Positions 27,481-36,340 of a stretch of DNA of 64,000 nucleotides are shown here, piece by piece. The stretch is taken from NCBI GenBank assembly GCA_963735025.1, contig CAVTJG010000008.1:620001-684000 (forward strand), read 5' to 3'. The stretch's first letter is position 1, and each line of letters begins with the position of its first letter. Source of the stretch: JAABRB01 sp963735025 (GTDB lineage: Bacteria; Pseudomonadota; Gammaproteobacteria; Burkholderiales; SG8-39). Made by a program: the position numbers and the translations under genes. The notes beneath the pieces are model-generated. The model searched no databases. It had not been told where the DNA came from and worked only from the letters and a program-made list of their open reading frames with translations.

Positions 27481-27535
27481 TGATTCCTCCTCCATGCCTG
27501 GAAGCAGTCGCTGCAGAATTGTCGCCACAAGAGTA

Positions 27536-28156
27536 TCAGCAGTCGGGCTCGCCCGGCGCCGGGCGCGGCGAAGGGTCGAATCCGAATCGGTTCGCAAGCT
27601 CGGCGCTCGCGATGTATGCGACGGCGACACGCGCACCCTCGAGATCAAGATAGGCTGCACCGTCGTCGGAGCGCCCGGCCAGCAATGCTTCGAGCGTCGC
27701 CTCGTCTAGCGGCGCGCCGGTGGCGTCGACCAGACGTGCCTCTATCGCGTGGAGGTCCCGGTCCAGCAAGACGCCGGGTCCAAGGTCGGAGGCAATCACG
27801 AGATGCCCCGCGTCATCGAGCCACGCGCCGCGCAACTCGTTCGGCGTCGCGCCAGTGTGCGTCTCGAAGCCGCCGTCGGAGCCGATCAGCCGGAAAACCA
27901 GCGGCGTGAGATCCAGCGTGACGAACACGCGCTGCGGTCCGTTCTGGAAGAACCAGCGGCCACGCTCGTCCGGTTGGTAGTTCCGACCGATGAACTCGAT
28001 CACCGCGGCATTCGTGATGCGCTCGAACAAGGGCTGACCGTCGCGCGTCGCCCGCGACTTCACCAGCCAGTTGCCGCGCAGGTCCAGACGCAGCCAGCCG
28101 AAGACGTTCGGCACGCTCGGCCACTTCTGCATTGCCCGCTTGACGATCTCGTCCAT
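27536..28156 (-). CDS. Conserved hypothetical protein (betaproteobacterial DUF)
   Basis: 206 residues, no signal peptide or membrane segment. It starts MDEIVKRAMQKWPSVPNVFGWL and has GRWFFQNGPQRVFV. I recall this N-terminal pattern from a DUF2944/2946-type family common in Burkholderiales, but am not sure of the number. The C-terminal part looks acidic and Ala-rich. It precedes the mliC gene in the same direction by 55 bp. No function can be assigned. Confidence 0.7.
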   Translation of the reverse strand: MDEIVKRAMQKWPSVPNVFGWLRLDLRGNWLVKSRATRDGQPLFERITNAAVIEFIGRNYQPDERGRWFFQNGPQRVFVTLDLTPLVFRLIGSDGGFETHTGATPNELRGAWLDDAGHLVIASDLGPGVLLDRDLHAIEARLVDATGAPLDEATLEALLAGRSDDGAAYLDLEGARVAVAYIASAELANRFGFDPSPRPAPGEPDC

Positions 28157-28263
28157 CGTGCCAGCGCACCCCGGTGTTCGTATGCGCGAATCGTACCCGT
28201 CCGGGCGGACTAACCGTTCGTCGCGCCTACGGTGAACTCATTTGCCGTGGAAAGCCGGATCAA

Positions 28264-28289
28264 GTCATCCCCGCGTAAGCGGGAATGAC
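28264..28289. repeat. CCCGCG palindrome, single unit
   Basis: GTCATCCCCGCG-TAA-GCGGGAATGAC, one inverted unit of the REP-like family, 19 bp before the stop of the ABC-F gene (that is, downstream of it in transcription) and inside the 150-bp gap to the DUF gene start. Confidence 0.65.
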
Positions 28290-28308
28290 GGACTGCTGCA
28301 GAGCTTCC

Positions 28309-29958
28309 CTAGGCGGCCTCCAACGCCGCGCCTGCGCCCGCGAGGTAATCCTCGTAGTTCCCGCGGAAGTCGATCACCGTTGCCGGACCGTCCGCTTCGC
28401 CAGGCCTGAGCTCGATGATGCGCGTGGCGAGCGAGGAGACGAATTCGCGGTCATGCGAAACGAAGACGAGCGTGCCAGTGTACTTGTCGAGCGCGGTGTT
28501 GAGCGACTCGATCGACTCCATGTCGAGGTGGTTGGTCGGCTCATCCAGCAGCATGACGTTGGGCATGCCGAGCAGCAGCTTGCCGATCAGCATGCGCTGC
28601 GCCTCGCCGCCGGAGATCACTTTCACCGACTTCTTCTGATCGTCGCCCGAGAACAGGAGCTGGCCCAGCGTCGCGCGCACGATCTGCTCGTCGTCCTGGC
28701 GATCCTTGCGGCGCCAGCGGCCCATCCAGTCGGAAAGCGGCTCGTCGCCCTTGAACTCGTCCACCGGATCCTGGGGCCAGTAGCCCGGACGCGCCTTCTC
28801 GGCCCATTTCGCCGAGCCGGCGTCCGCTTTCAGATTTCCTTGCAGATTGCCCAGCAGGCAACGCAGCAGCGTGGTCTTGCCGACGCCGTTGGGACCGATG
28901 ATCGCCACCTTCTCACCTGCCTCGATCGAAATATCCAGCGTCTCGAACAACGGCTTGCCGCGCTCATAGCCCTTGGCCAGGCCCTTCACCTCCAGGGCCA
29001 GGCGGTACAGCTTCTCCTTCGGGTCGACGTGGAAGCGGATGAACGGGTACTGCCGGCTGGAGGGCTTGACGTCCTCCACCTTGAGCTTTTCGATCTGCTT
29101 CATGCGCGATGTCGCCTGCCGCGCCTTGGCCTTGTGCGCGCGAAAGCGCCGCACGAAATCCTCAAGGTCGGCGATGCGGTCCTTGGCGCGAGCGTTGTCC
29201 TTCTCCACCTGTTGCTTGGCCAGCGTCGAGGCTTCCATGTAGTCGTCGTAGTTGCCCGCGTAGACGCGAATGCCACCGTAGTCGACGTCCGCCATGTGCG
29301 TGCACACACTGGAAAGAAAGTGGCGGTCGTGCGAAATGATCACCATCGTGCTCGTTCGGCGGTTCAGCACGTCCTCGAGCCAGCGGATGCTGTTGAGGTC
29401 CAGGTTGTTGGTCGGCTCGTCGAGCAACAGAATGTCCGGATCGCCGAACAGCGCCTGGGCGAGCAGAACGCGCAGCTTCCAGCCCGGCGCCACCGCGCTC
29501 ATCGGTCCCTGGTGCTGCGCCGTCGGCACGCCCAGTCCAAGCAGCAGCTCGCCCGCGCGCGCCTCCGCCGTGTAGCCGCCGTACTCGGCGTACTGCGCCT
29601 CCAGATCCGCCGCACGCAGGAACTCCTGCTCGCCAGACTCCGGGTCGGCATAGAGCGCGTCGCGCTCGCGCATCGCGTTCCACATCTCGGCGTGCCCCAT
29701 CAGCACCACATCCATCACGCGCTCGTTCTCGTAGGCGAACTGATCCTGGCGCAGTCGCCCCACGCGCTCATTGGAGTCGATCGCAATCGACCCGGCGCTC
29801 GGCTCGAGCTCCCCGCCCAGGATCTTCATGAACGTCGACTTGCCGCAGCCGTTGGCGCCGATCAGGCCGTAGCGGTTCCCGCCACCGAACTTCACGGAAA
29901 CATCGGAGAAAAGGGGCTTGGCCCCGAACTGCATGGCGATACCGGAGGCGACGATCAT
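28309..29958 (-). CDS. ybiT: ABC-F family ATPase, YbiT-type
   Basis: 549 residues with two ABC domains and no membrane region. First Walker A GANGCGKST (about residue 36), second GPNGVGKTT (about 347); Walker B LLLDEPTNNLD and LLDEPTNHLD. The first signature is the VAPGWKLR variant and the second ISGGEAQR, as in E. coli YbiT. The linker around 240-300 is rich in Lys/Arg/Glu. ABC-F proteins act on ribosomes to relieve stalling or tune translation. Confidence 0.93.
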   Translation of the reverse strand: MIVASGIAMQFGAKPLFSDVSVKFGGGNRYGLIGANGCGKSTFMKILGGELEPSAGSIAIDSNERVGRLRQDQFAYENERVMDVVLMGHAEMWNAMRERDALYADPESGEQEFLRAADLEAQYAEYGGYTAEARAGELLLGLGVPTAQHQGPMSAVAPGWKLRVLLAQALFGDPDILLLDEPTNNLDLNSIRWLEDVLNRRTSTMVIISHDRHFLSSVCTHMADVDYGGIRVYAGNYDDYMEASTLAKQQVEKDNARAKDRIADLEDFVRRFRAHKAKARQATSRMKQIEKLKVEDVKPSSRQYPFIRFHVDPKEKLYRLALEVKGLAKGYERGKPLFETLDISIEAGEKVAIIGPNGVGKTTLLRCLLGNLQGNLKADAGSAKWAEKARPGYWPQDPVDEFKGDEPLSDWMGRWRRKDRQDDEQIVRATLGQLLFSGDDQKKSVKVISGGEAQRMLIGKLLLGMPNVMLLDEPTNHLDMESIESLNTALDKYTGTLVFVSHDREFVSSLATRIIELRPGEADGPATVIDFRGNYEDYLAGAGAALEAA

Positions 29959-30132
29959 CGGGATTCCAGAAACCTAGAAATGAAAAAGCTGGCCGCGGCC
30001 AGCTTGATTTGGGACTCACTGCGAGGCCGGATTATAGCAGCGAGCGGTACGCGTGCGCGACCCAGCCGATACAATGTTGCGCCAAATGGAATCCGCCTCG
30101 CCACCGTCGCCGACAATCTCGCGGGCAGCCCG

Positions 30133-30996
30133 GTGACCGCCGCTGCGCTGGCGCTGGTGCTCGCCGCAGCGCTCGCGCATGCGAGCTGGAATCTGTTCCT
30201 GAAAAAATCGCGCGGCGGGCCGGCGTTCATGACCCTGGTGGCGGCGACCGCGGCCGTCATCTGGGCGCCGGCCGCGGCGGCGGAATGGTGGCTCAAGGGC
30301 TACGTATTCCAGCCGATCCACCTCCTGCCGATCGCGGCCAGCGCGGCGGTGCATGCGGGCTACTTCCTGCTGCTCGACCGCGGCTACCGGTTTGGCGACC
30401 TGTCCGTCGTCTATCCGCTGGCGCGGGCCACCGGTCCCGTGCTCACCGTTGTCATCGCCATCACCGTGCTCGGCGAGCGGCCCGGACCCATCGCCCTCGG
30501 CGGCGCACTGCTCGTCGTCGCGGGAGCATACCTGCTCACCGGAAACCCGTTGCGACTCTTCTCGCACGACCGTCCGCGAGGCGCCGGATTCGCGCTCCTT
30601 ACCGGCGCGACCATTGCCCTATACACGGTGATCGACAAGATCGCGGTCAGCAAGTTTCTCATCCCGCCGATCGTGTTCGACTGGTCGTGCGTCGCGGCGC
30701 GCCTCCTCATTTTCATTCCGCTGGCGCTGCGCAGCGGTCCCGGCTCGCTTGCCGAATCGTGGCGTCTCGACCGGCGCTCGATCCTGGTCGTCGCGATCTT
30801 CTCGCCGCTCGCGTACATCCTGGTGCTGATGGCGATGGTGTTCACGCCGGTGAGCCTGGTCGCTCCGGCGCGCGAAATGAGCATCTTCTTTGCCGCGCTC
30901 ATGGGCATGCACTTCCTCAAGGAAGGCGATGCGAAGCGCCGGCTAGTGGCTGCCGGGGCCATCATCATCGGAATCATCGCACTCGCGAAAGGTTAA
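30133..30996 (+). CDS. EamA/DMT-family transporter
   Basis: About 287 residues from a GTG start, with around ten hydrophobic segments in two repeats (ALALVLAAALAHASWNLFL, VVYPLARATGPVLTVVIAI, and a second half ending GAIIIGIIALAKG). The family exports amino acids, purines or other metabolites. The open frame extends 1.8 kb upstream, but that part is a shadow of the ABC-F gene on the other strand. The two genes are divergent, with a TACAAT sequence at 30068 as a possible -10 element. Confidence 0.8.
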   Translation: MTAAALALVLAAALAHASWNLFLKKSRGGPAFMTLVAATAAVIWAPAAAAEWWLKGYVFQPIHLLPIAASAAVHAGYFLLLDRGYRFGDLSVVYPLARATGPVLTVVIAITVLGERPGPIALGGALLVVAGAYLLTGNPLRLFSHDRPRGAGFALLTGATIALYTVIDKIAVSKFLIPPIVFDWSCVAARLLIFIPLALRSGPGSLAESWRLDRRSILVVAIFSPLAYILVLMAMVFTPVSLVAPAREMSIFFAALMGMHFLKEGDAKRRLVAAGAIIIGIIALAKG

Positions 30997-31111
30997 GAGA
31001 CCGACGAGGGCCAGTTGAGGGACGCGCCGGCAGGTCGAGCGCAGTCCGGGCGCGACCAATTGGGACGATATACTTGGCGCCCGACACACAAAAATCCGGA
31101 GTGCGCTCCTC

Positions 31112-31630
31112 GTGGCACGCATCCCATACGCCGACACCGCAGACCCCGCCATCGCCGACCTCGCCGAGCAGATCCGGCGCGAGCGCGGCGGGAAAGTCCT
31201 CAATCTCTATCGCATGCTGTTGCACAGCCCCCCGGTCGCCCGCGGCTGGCTCAATCTCTTCACCGCGATCCGGCAGCAGGCCGAACTCGGAGGCCGGTAT
31301 CGGGAGCTCGCGATCATGCGCATCGCGGTCCTGAACGGCGCGGACTACGAATTCCAGCAGCACGTGCCGTACGCGCTCGCCGAAGGGCTCACACGGGTGC
31401 AGCTCGATGCGCTCAAAGCGGGCGAAGCGCCCGAGGGGCTGACCGATGCCGACAACGCGGTGCTTGCCTACGCGGAGGCGATGACCAGGCAGATTCGCGT
31501 CCCGGATGACGTGTTCGCAGCGGTACGCAGACATTTTCCGGAGCGCGAGCTCGTCGAGCTCACCGCCACCGTCGGCGGCTACAACCTCGTCTCACGCTTC
31601 CTCGAAGCGATCCAGATCGATCACGAATAA
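31112..31630 (+). CDS. Carboxymuconolactone decarboxylase (CMD)/AhpD-like protein
   Basis: 172 residues from a GTG start. The CMD core is recognised by RYRELAIMRIAVLNGADYEFQQH and ALAEGLTRVQLDAL. The CxxC pair of AhpD peroxidase partners is missing: the usual Cys positions are not cysteine, so a redox role is unlikely and a lactone/decarboxylase-like or uncharacterised role is more probable. The hotdog thioesterase gene follows 7 bp later. Confidence 0.8.
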   Translation: MARIPYADTADPAIADLAEQIRRERGGKVLNLYRMLLHSPPVARGWLNLFTAIRQQAELGGRYRELAIMRIAVLNGADYEFQQHVPYALAEGLTRVQLDALKAGEAPEGLTDADNAVLAYAEAMTRQIRVPDDVFAAVRRHFPERELVELTATVGGYNLVSRFLEAIQIDHE

Positions 31631-31637
31631 GGGTGCC

Positions 31638-32072
31638 ATGCGGCGCGAGGACTTCACGCTCTTCCACCCGCTCCGCGTGCGGTGGGCGGAAGTCGACATG
31701 CAGCATGTCGTGTTCAACGCGAACTACCTCATGTATTTCGACGTGGCCATCGCGGAATACTGGCGCGCCATCGCGAACGGCGCGGCGCGCGACTTCCACG
31801 ACGAGTACATGCGGCTCTACTCGGTCAAGGCGACCATCGAATATCACGCCTCCGCGCGCTACGACGAGCTAATCGAGATCGGTTGCCGGCTCGCGCGCCT
31901 CGGACGCTCCTCGCTCACGTTCGCGTTCGGGATCTGGCGGGATTCGGATCACCTCGTGTCGGGAGAGCTCGTCTACGTCCACGTCGAGGCCGGCGCCGCG
32001 AAGGGCACGCCGATTCCTGAGCGGTTGCGCAATGCAATGCTTGCCTATGAGAGGATTGCCCCGGAGACTTGA
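31638..32072 (+). CDS. Acyl-CoA thioesterase, YbgC/FadM-type hotdog
   Basis: 144 residues, one 4-hydroxybenzoyl-CoA-thioesterase-like hotdog domain. The motif RWAEVDMQHVVFNANYLMYFD places the catalytic Asp in the standard position. It hydrolyses acyl-CoA thioesters in the cytosol. It is tightly behind the CMD-like gene and is followed by a hairpin repeat, then by the convergent depolymerase gene. Confidence 0.88.
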   Translation: MRREDFTLFHPLRVRWAEVDMQHVVFNANYLMYFDVAIAEYWRAIANGAARDFHDEYMRLYSVKATIEYHASARYDELIEIGCRLARLGRSSLTFAFGIWRDSDHLVSGELVYVHVEAGAAKGTPIPERLRNAMLAYERIAPET

Positions 32073-32073
32073 G

Positions 32074-32131
32074 GCGGGAAGGAGGGTAACGGGAGGAAAC
32101 CAGCCGGTTTCCTCCTGTTCGTGACCTTCCG
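32074..32131. repeat. 56-58 bp hairpin repeat, copy 2
   Basis: Same unit as at 22037-22092: GCGGGAAGGAGGGTAACG followed by a perfect GGAGGAAACC/GGTTTCCTCC stem, then GTTCGTGACCTTCCG. It lies between two convergent genes, with stops at 32072 and 32177, a place where a two-way terminator would be useful. Confidence 0.85.
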
Positions 32132-32176
32132 ACTTGCCAATGAACAACTTCGGCGCCCACGCCCCTTGCTGTGCCA

Positions 32177-33238
32177 TCAATTACTCCGTTGCTCGGCAAG
32201 TCGATCGAGCATGGCCTTCACGGCGCGGATCTGCGGTCCCTGCTTCGTGTGGTACTGCGTTCCGGTGTAACCCCACCAATCCCAGCAACCGCGCGGATTG
32301 ACGACGTAGTTCCACGTCCACCATGCCCCGCCCCATCCGTTGCGTGCCACGGTCTGCGGATAGAGCACGACGATGCGATTGGCGGCGGCCCAGCGGTTGT
32401 ACCCGGATTCGCGCACGAACCGCTCGCCGATCGCCGCAGCGTTCTGCCGGCAGCCGTGGAATGCGACGTGCACGCGGCAACGCTCGCGCAGGCACGCGTC
32501 GGGAACATACGCGTAGCCCGTGTCCGCCATGCTGATCCAATAGGCGTTGCCGTCGGCAAACTCACGTTGATCGAACTTCACGAGCCTGCCCGGCGATTCC
32601 GGGCGCGGCGCGGCGAGCGGTCCGAGCAGATGCGCAAGCAACTTGCCCGCCGCGTCGTAGTCGCAGTCATTGATGAACGGGGCATCGGTCAGGCCGCATT
32701 GACCGCCCGCATCCTCCGTCACCATGCCGTGCCCGGCCTCAATATCGCTAACGAGCACGACTGCGGACTCGGGTACGAATTGCAGGTAGAAGCTGCGCAA
32801 CGCCATGACGACGGGGGAAGTCACCGTGCCGTCGCGCGTCCCCGTGAACAGCCAGACACGCGAGCGCGCCAGATTTTCTGTGGCGTCGATGCGCCCATCG
32901 CGCGCGAGGGCCCTGGCCACGGCGGCGAGCGCTTTCGCATCAGGCGGCGGCGACGAGGGTGCCGGATCCATGCAGGTGGAAGTCGCGGTCCCCACACTGT
33001 CCTGCGCGCAGTAGTAAGGTCCGGCGGCGAGTGCGCCGATCCCCTTCACGACGGACGAATGAGCGACGTGGAACTGGACGGCGATGTAGCCGCCCGAAGA
33101 GAGGCCCGATACCGTGGTCGCACCGGCATCGACGCCCAAGCGGGGGAGCCGATCTGCGGCGGTGGCGGGCGTCCCGATCAGTGCGCTCGCCAGCGCGAGA
33201 GCGGCGCAAAACAGGCGCGCGAAACGCGGCTCAATCAT
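32177..33238 (-). CDS. Secreted PHB-depolymerase-type esterase
   Basis: 353 residues with a signal peptide (FCAALALASALIGTPATAAD). The nucleophile is Ser47 in GLSSGGY; Asp of FTGTRDGTV and His of HVAFHGCRQ complete a likely alpha/beta-hydrolase triad. Tryptophans concentrate near the C-terminus (GWGGAWWTWNY, CWDWWGYTG), as in the extracellular short-chain-length PHB depolymerase family. It may break down polyhydroxybutyrate or similar polyesters outside the cytoplasm. The start is MIEPRF; a 16-residue longer version is open. Confidence 0.85.
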   Translation of the reverse strand: MIEPRFARLFCAALALASALIGTPATAADRLPRLGVDAGATTVSGLSSGGYIAVQFHVAHSSVVKGIGALAAGPYYCAQDSVGTATSTCMDPAPSSPPPDAKALAAVARALARDGRIDATENLARSRVWLFTGTRDGTVTSPVVMALRSFYLQFVPESAVVLVSDIEAGHGMVTEDAGGQCGLTDAPFINDCDYDAAGKLLAHLLGPLAAPRPESPGRLVKFDQREFADGNAYWISMADTGYAYVPDACLRERCRVHVAFHGCRQNAAAIGERFVRESGYNRWAAANRIVVLYPQTVARNGWGGAWWTWNYVVNPRGCWDWWGYTGTQYHTKQGPQIRAVKAMLDRLAEQRSN

Positions 33239-33292
33239 CCGGCACACTAGTGGCGCGACCAAAGGCGCAGCGGAGTGACCACACACCCGTCG

Positions 33293-33298
33293 TATAAT
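33293..33298 (+). promoter_or_regulatory. Candidate sigma-70 -10 box upstream of the MaoC pair
   Basis: An exact TATAAT lies about 73 bp before the first MaoC start codon in the divergent gap with the depolymerase gene. No good TTGACA is seen at the usual spacing, so this is a weak prediction resting on the exact hexamer in an otherwise GC-rich region. Confidence 0.35.
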
Positions 33299-33370
33299 AC
33301 GCTTTGCATTGCGAAATGTTCGCTACCGGGCATCGCTGCTGCGCACCCTTCACCCCGCACTCTTTTTGGC

Positions 33371-33823
33371 ATGGCCTTTCGATACCACTGGGAAGACTTC
33401 ACGCCGGGCTGGACGTACGAGTCGCCGGCGCGATCGCTGTCCAAGGAAGAGATCGTATCGTTCGCGCGCGAGCATGATCCGCAGCGTTATCACACGGACG
33501 AACAGGCTGCCATCGCCTCGCCGTTCGGTGGGTTGATCGCGAGCGGCTGGCACACTGCCACGGTCGCAATGCGCCTGATGTGCGACGGCTACCTCAATGC
33601 GAGTTCGTGCATCGGCTCGCCGGGAATCGACGAGTTGAAGTTCAACCGGCCGGTGCGCCCCGGCGACGCGTTGCGTTATCGGGCGACCGTGCTCGAATCG
33701 CGTCCATCGGCGAGCAAGCCCGATCGGGGCGCCGTGACCTGGCGCTGGGAGGTGCTGAACCAGGCCGACGAGGTCGTGCTGTCCATGATCGGCGTTCAGT
33801 TCTTTCTCCGCCGACCGCAGTGA
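33371..33823 (+). CDS. MaoC-family dehydratase (first of two)
   Basis: 150 residues, hotdog-fold MaoC-like. HEDF-type start FRYHWEDFTPGWTYESPARS, then FAREHDPQRYHTDEQAA and PFGGLIASGWHTATVAMRL supply the Asp/His hydratase positions. Such proteins hydrate enoyl-CoA or modify acyl intermediates. The sister gene 19 bp downstream shares about half of its residues by eye, pointing to tandem duplication. Confidence 0.88.
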   Translation: MAFRYHWEDFTPGWTYESPARSLSKEEIVSFAREHDPQRYHTDEQAAIASPFGGLIASGWHTATVAMRLMCDGYLNASSCIGSPGIDELKFNRPVRPGDALRYRATVLESRPSASKPDRGAVTWRWEVLNQADEVVLSMIGVQFFLRRPQ

Positions 33824-33842
33824 CCCGCCCGGAAGCAACGCC

Positions 33843-34322
33843 ATGACCGATTCGTTCAAGTACTACTTCGAGGACTTCGAGCCCGGACAGATGACCGAGG
33901 TAAAGGGTCCAACGCTATCGAAGGAAGAGATCATCGAGTTCGCGTCCCGTTTCGATCCGCAGCCCTTCCATGTCGACGAGGAAAAGGCGAAGCAGTCGAT
34001 CTACCACGGCGTCATCGCGAGCGGCTGGCACACCGCGAGCCTGTGCATGCGCATGATCTGCGATGCCTATCTGCTCGATGCCGCGAGCATGGGATCGTCC
34101 GGTGTCGACGAAATGCGCTGGCTGATCCCCGTGCGGCCGGGCGACACCATTTCGATGCGGATGACGGTGCTCGAAACCAAGGCGTCGCGAACCCGACCCG
34201 ATATGGGAATCGTCAGGCACCGCTGGGACGTCTTCAATCAGAACCAGGAACTGGTGATGGAGATGACCGGCGTCGGTCTGTACCGGCGCCGCCATCCGGG
34301 CACACGCGGCTCGGACGGATGA
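33843..34322 (+). CDS. MaoC-family dehydratase (second of two)
   Basis: 159 residues. FKYYFEDFEPGQMTEVKGPT, FASRFDPQPFHVDEEKA and YHGVIASGWHTASLCMRM mirror the upstream paralogue. The C-terminal ten residues are more variable. Its stop overlaps the start of the ComB-like gene by 4 bp (ATGA), so the three genes form a coupled unit. Confidence 0.88.
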   Translation: MTDSFKYYFEDFEPGQMTEVKGPTLSKEEIIEFASRFDPQPFHVDEEKAKQSIYHGVIASGWHTASLCMRMICDAYLLDAASMGSSGVDEMRWLIPVRPGDTISMRMTVLETKASRTRPDMGIVRHRWDVFNQNQELVMEMTGVGLYRRRHPGTRGSDG

Positions 34323-35053
34323 TCCTCAACCACAAGATCCACGTTCTCGGGCGCAAAGAGGAGATCGACACGGTCCGCCTGCCCGGCAAGATCGTGATCG
34401 TCCTCGACATCCTGTTCGCGACATCCACCATCGCGACGGCTTTGGCGCACGGCGCCCGCGCGGTCACCCCGGCGCTCGACGAGGCGGCTGCGCGCGCCGA
34501 GGGTGCACGACATCCCCCGGAATCGGTGGTGCTGGCGGGCGAGCTATACGCCGAGACGCTGCCCGGCTTTGCGCCGCCGATGCCCCAGGCCCTGCTCGCC
34601 CACGGCGTGGCCGGCAAGCACGTCATCTATTCCACGACGAACGGCACGGTTGCTGTCATGACGATGTCCGGCGCCGAGCAGGTCTACGCTGCGGCATTGC
34701 TCAACGGCCGCGCGGTCATCGAGCACACCCTCGATGCTCATCCGGACCGGACGATCCTCATCGTCTGTGCCGGTTCGATGGGGAATTTCAATTTCGAGGA
34801 CTTCTACGGCGCGGGATACCTGGTCGAGCTCATTGCGCAGAGGCTCGGCGAGCGGGCGGATTTCTCGGACGCGGCGCGGGCCGCGCGCCTGCTGTTCCGG
34901 GCCCGGGATCCGCTGCCCAGCCTGCTCGACTGCCGGGTCGGCAGGATGATGGTCGAGCGTGGATTCACGCGGGAAGTGGAGTACGCCGCACAGCTTTCCG
35001 TGCTACCGGTCGTGCCAAGGTTTGAAGACGGGACAATTGTCGCTCTGCGCTAA
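34319..35053 (+). CDS. comB: ComB-like 2-phosphosulfolactate phosphatase family protein
   Basis: 244 residues. The ComB fold motifs are seen in VIVLDILFATSTIATAL, YSTTNGTVAV and VCAGSMGNFNFEDFYGAG. Archaeal ComB removes phosphate from 2-phosphosulfolactate in coenzyme M synthesis. Many bacteria that do not make coenzyme M carry homologues of unknown role, and nothing else of that pathway is visible here. Co-translation with two MaoC hydratases suggests a different acyl/hydroxyacid-related task (inference). Confidence 0.8.
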   Translation: MILNHKIHVLGRKEEIDTVRLPGKIVIVLDILFATSTIATALAHGARAVTPALDEAAARAEGARHPPESVVLAGELYAETLPGFAPPMPQALLAHGVAGKHVIYSTTNGTVAVMTMSGAEQVYAAALLNGRAVIEHTLDAHPDRTILIVCAGSMGNFNFEDFYGAGYLVELIAQRLGERADFSDAARAARLLFRARDPLPSLLDCRVGRMMVERGFTREVEYAAQLSVLPVVPRFEDGTIVALR

Positions 35054-35078
35054 GCGCAGAGGTCTTGGGGAACAAAAG

Positions 35079-35136
35079 CGGAAGGTCACGAACAGGAGGA
35101 AACCGGCTGGTTTCCTCCCGTTACCCTCCTTCCCGC
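35079..35136. repeat. 56-58 bp hairpin repeat, copy 3 (inverted)
   Basis: Reverse-complement copy of the units at 22037 and 32074: CGGAAGGTCACGAACA, stem GGAGGAAACC with GGCT loop and GGTTTCCTCC, then CGTTACCCTCCTTCCCGC. It is again located between convergent genes, the ComB-like gene and clsB. Confidence 0.85.
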
Positions 35137-35173
35137 TAAGCAGAACTCCGCAAACCCCGCTACGTGGTGCGAG

Positions 35174-36340
35174 CTATCTCAACCTCGCGTATCCGAACAT
35201 GCCCATGAGGAATCGGGCTACGCCGTACGCAATCCAGATCTTGACCCGCCGCAGCAACGGCTGCCTGCGCCACTGCTGTCGCGCGACACGTTCCGCGCCC
35301 TCCGCCATCGCCGTCTGCAGGCTCTCGCGCAATTCCTGGGCGAGGCGCCGGTCGTCGGCCACGACGTTGGCCTCGCGCCCGAGCAGCAGGCTGAACGGAT
35401 CGATGTTCGACGAACCGACCGTTGCCCACTGCCCATCGATGACCGCGACCTTCGCGTGGAGGAAGCTGCGCGTGTACTCATGGATCTCCACGCCCGCATC
35501 GAGCAGCGCGCCGTAGAGCGCGCGCGAGGCGTAGTGCAGAAGCACGTACTCGACGCGCCCCTGCAGAAGGAGGACCACGCGCACGCCGCGCGCCGCCGCC
35601 TGGGTCAGCGCGCGCCGGAAGCGCCGACCCGGAAAGAAGTAGGCGCTTGCAATCAGGATCTCCTCCTCGGCCGCCTCGATCGCTTCGAGATACGCGTCCT
35701 CGATGTCGGAGCGGTGCCGGAAATTGTCCCGCGCGAGAAACGCGGCCCGCTGAAAGCCCCGCTCTGCCACGTCCCGCCGGCTGCTGAGGTTCGGACCGAA
35801 TGCCCATTCCTGGCGAAGGTTCGCCCAGGCCGTGAGGGTCCAGAGCTGCTCGGCCTGCTCATGCACCTCTTCCAGGACCGGACCTTCCACGCGCACCGCG
35901 TAATCGAATCGAGGTGGCGTCTGCCCCGGCGTGTGCATGTCGTCGATGATGTTGATCCCGCCCACGAACGCGACGCTGGCGTCGATCACCGCCAGCTTGC
36001 GGTGCATGCGCCGCAGGCGGTGGCGCCCGAAATTCCAGGGGTAGATATCCGCGCGAAAGACGAGCACCCGAACGTCGCCCGCCGCAAGAACGTCGCTCAA
36101 TGTCCCGAGAAAGCGTTTCGATCCGAAGCCGTCGACGATGACGTCGACGCGCACCCCGCGCGACGCGGCGGCAAGCAGCGCACCGGCAATGCGCCGGCCC
36201 GCCGAGTCGTCAGCGAAGATGTAGGTCTCGAGGTGAACCGTGTGCTGCGCTTCCTCGATTGCCGCCTCGAGCGCGGGAAAATATTCGACACCGCTCTTGA
36301 GGAGCGTGAGCCGGTTCCCCTCGCGAAAGGCGACGCTCAT
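35174..36340 (-). CDS. clsB: Cardiolipin synthase B
   Basis: 388 residues, phospholipase-D superfamily with both HKD motifs: HRKLAVIDASVAFVGG and HAKVAVIDGQWATVGSSN. The length and the absence of an N-terminal membrane pair match ClsB (YbhO) rather than ClsA. It makes cardiolipin at the inner membrane. Its start overlaps the end of the EEP-nuclease gene by 4 bp, the ybhP-ybhO (clsB) arrangement known in E. coli. Confidence 0.9.
   Translation of the reverse strand: MSVAFREGNRLTLLKSGVEYFPALEAAIEEAQHTVHLETYIFADDSAGRRIAGALLAAASRGVRVDVIVDGFGSKRFLGTLSDVLAAGDVRVLVFRADIYPWNFGRHRLRRMHRKLAVIDASVAFVGGINIIDDMHTPGQTPPRFDYAVRVEGPVLEEVHEQAEQLWTLTAWANLRQEWAFGPNLSSRRDVAERGFQRAAFLARDNFRHRSDIEDAYLEAIEAAEEEILIASAYFFPGRRFRRALTQAAARGVRVVLLLQGRVEYVLLHYASRALYGALLDAGVEIHEYTRSFLHAKVAVIDGQWATVGSSNIDPFSLLLGREANVVADDRRLAQELRESLQTAMAEGAERVARQQWRRQPLLRRVKIWIAYGVARFLMGMFGYARLR

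Noticed and set aside
28285..30132. Very long plus-strand open frame (over 600 codons) before the DMT permease
   Set aside because: It is the complement of the ABC-F gene; composition is Arg/Leu/Val-rich with no domain, and high GC removes stops. Only the part from 30133 onward encodes a recognisable protein.
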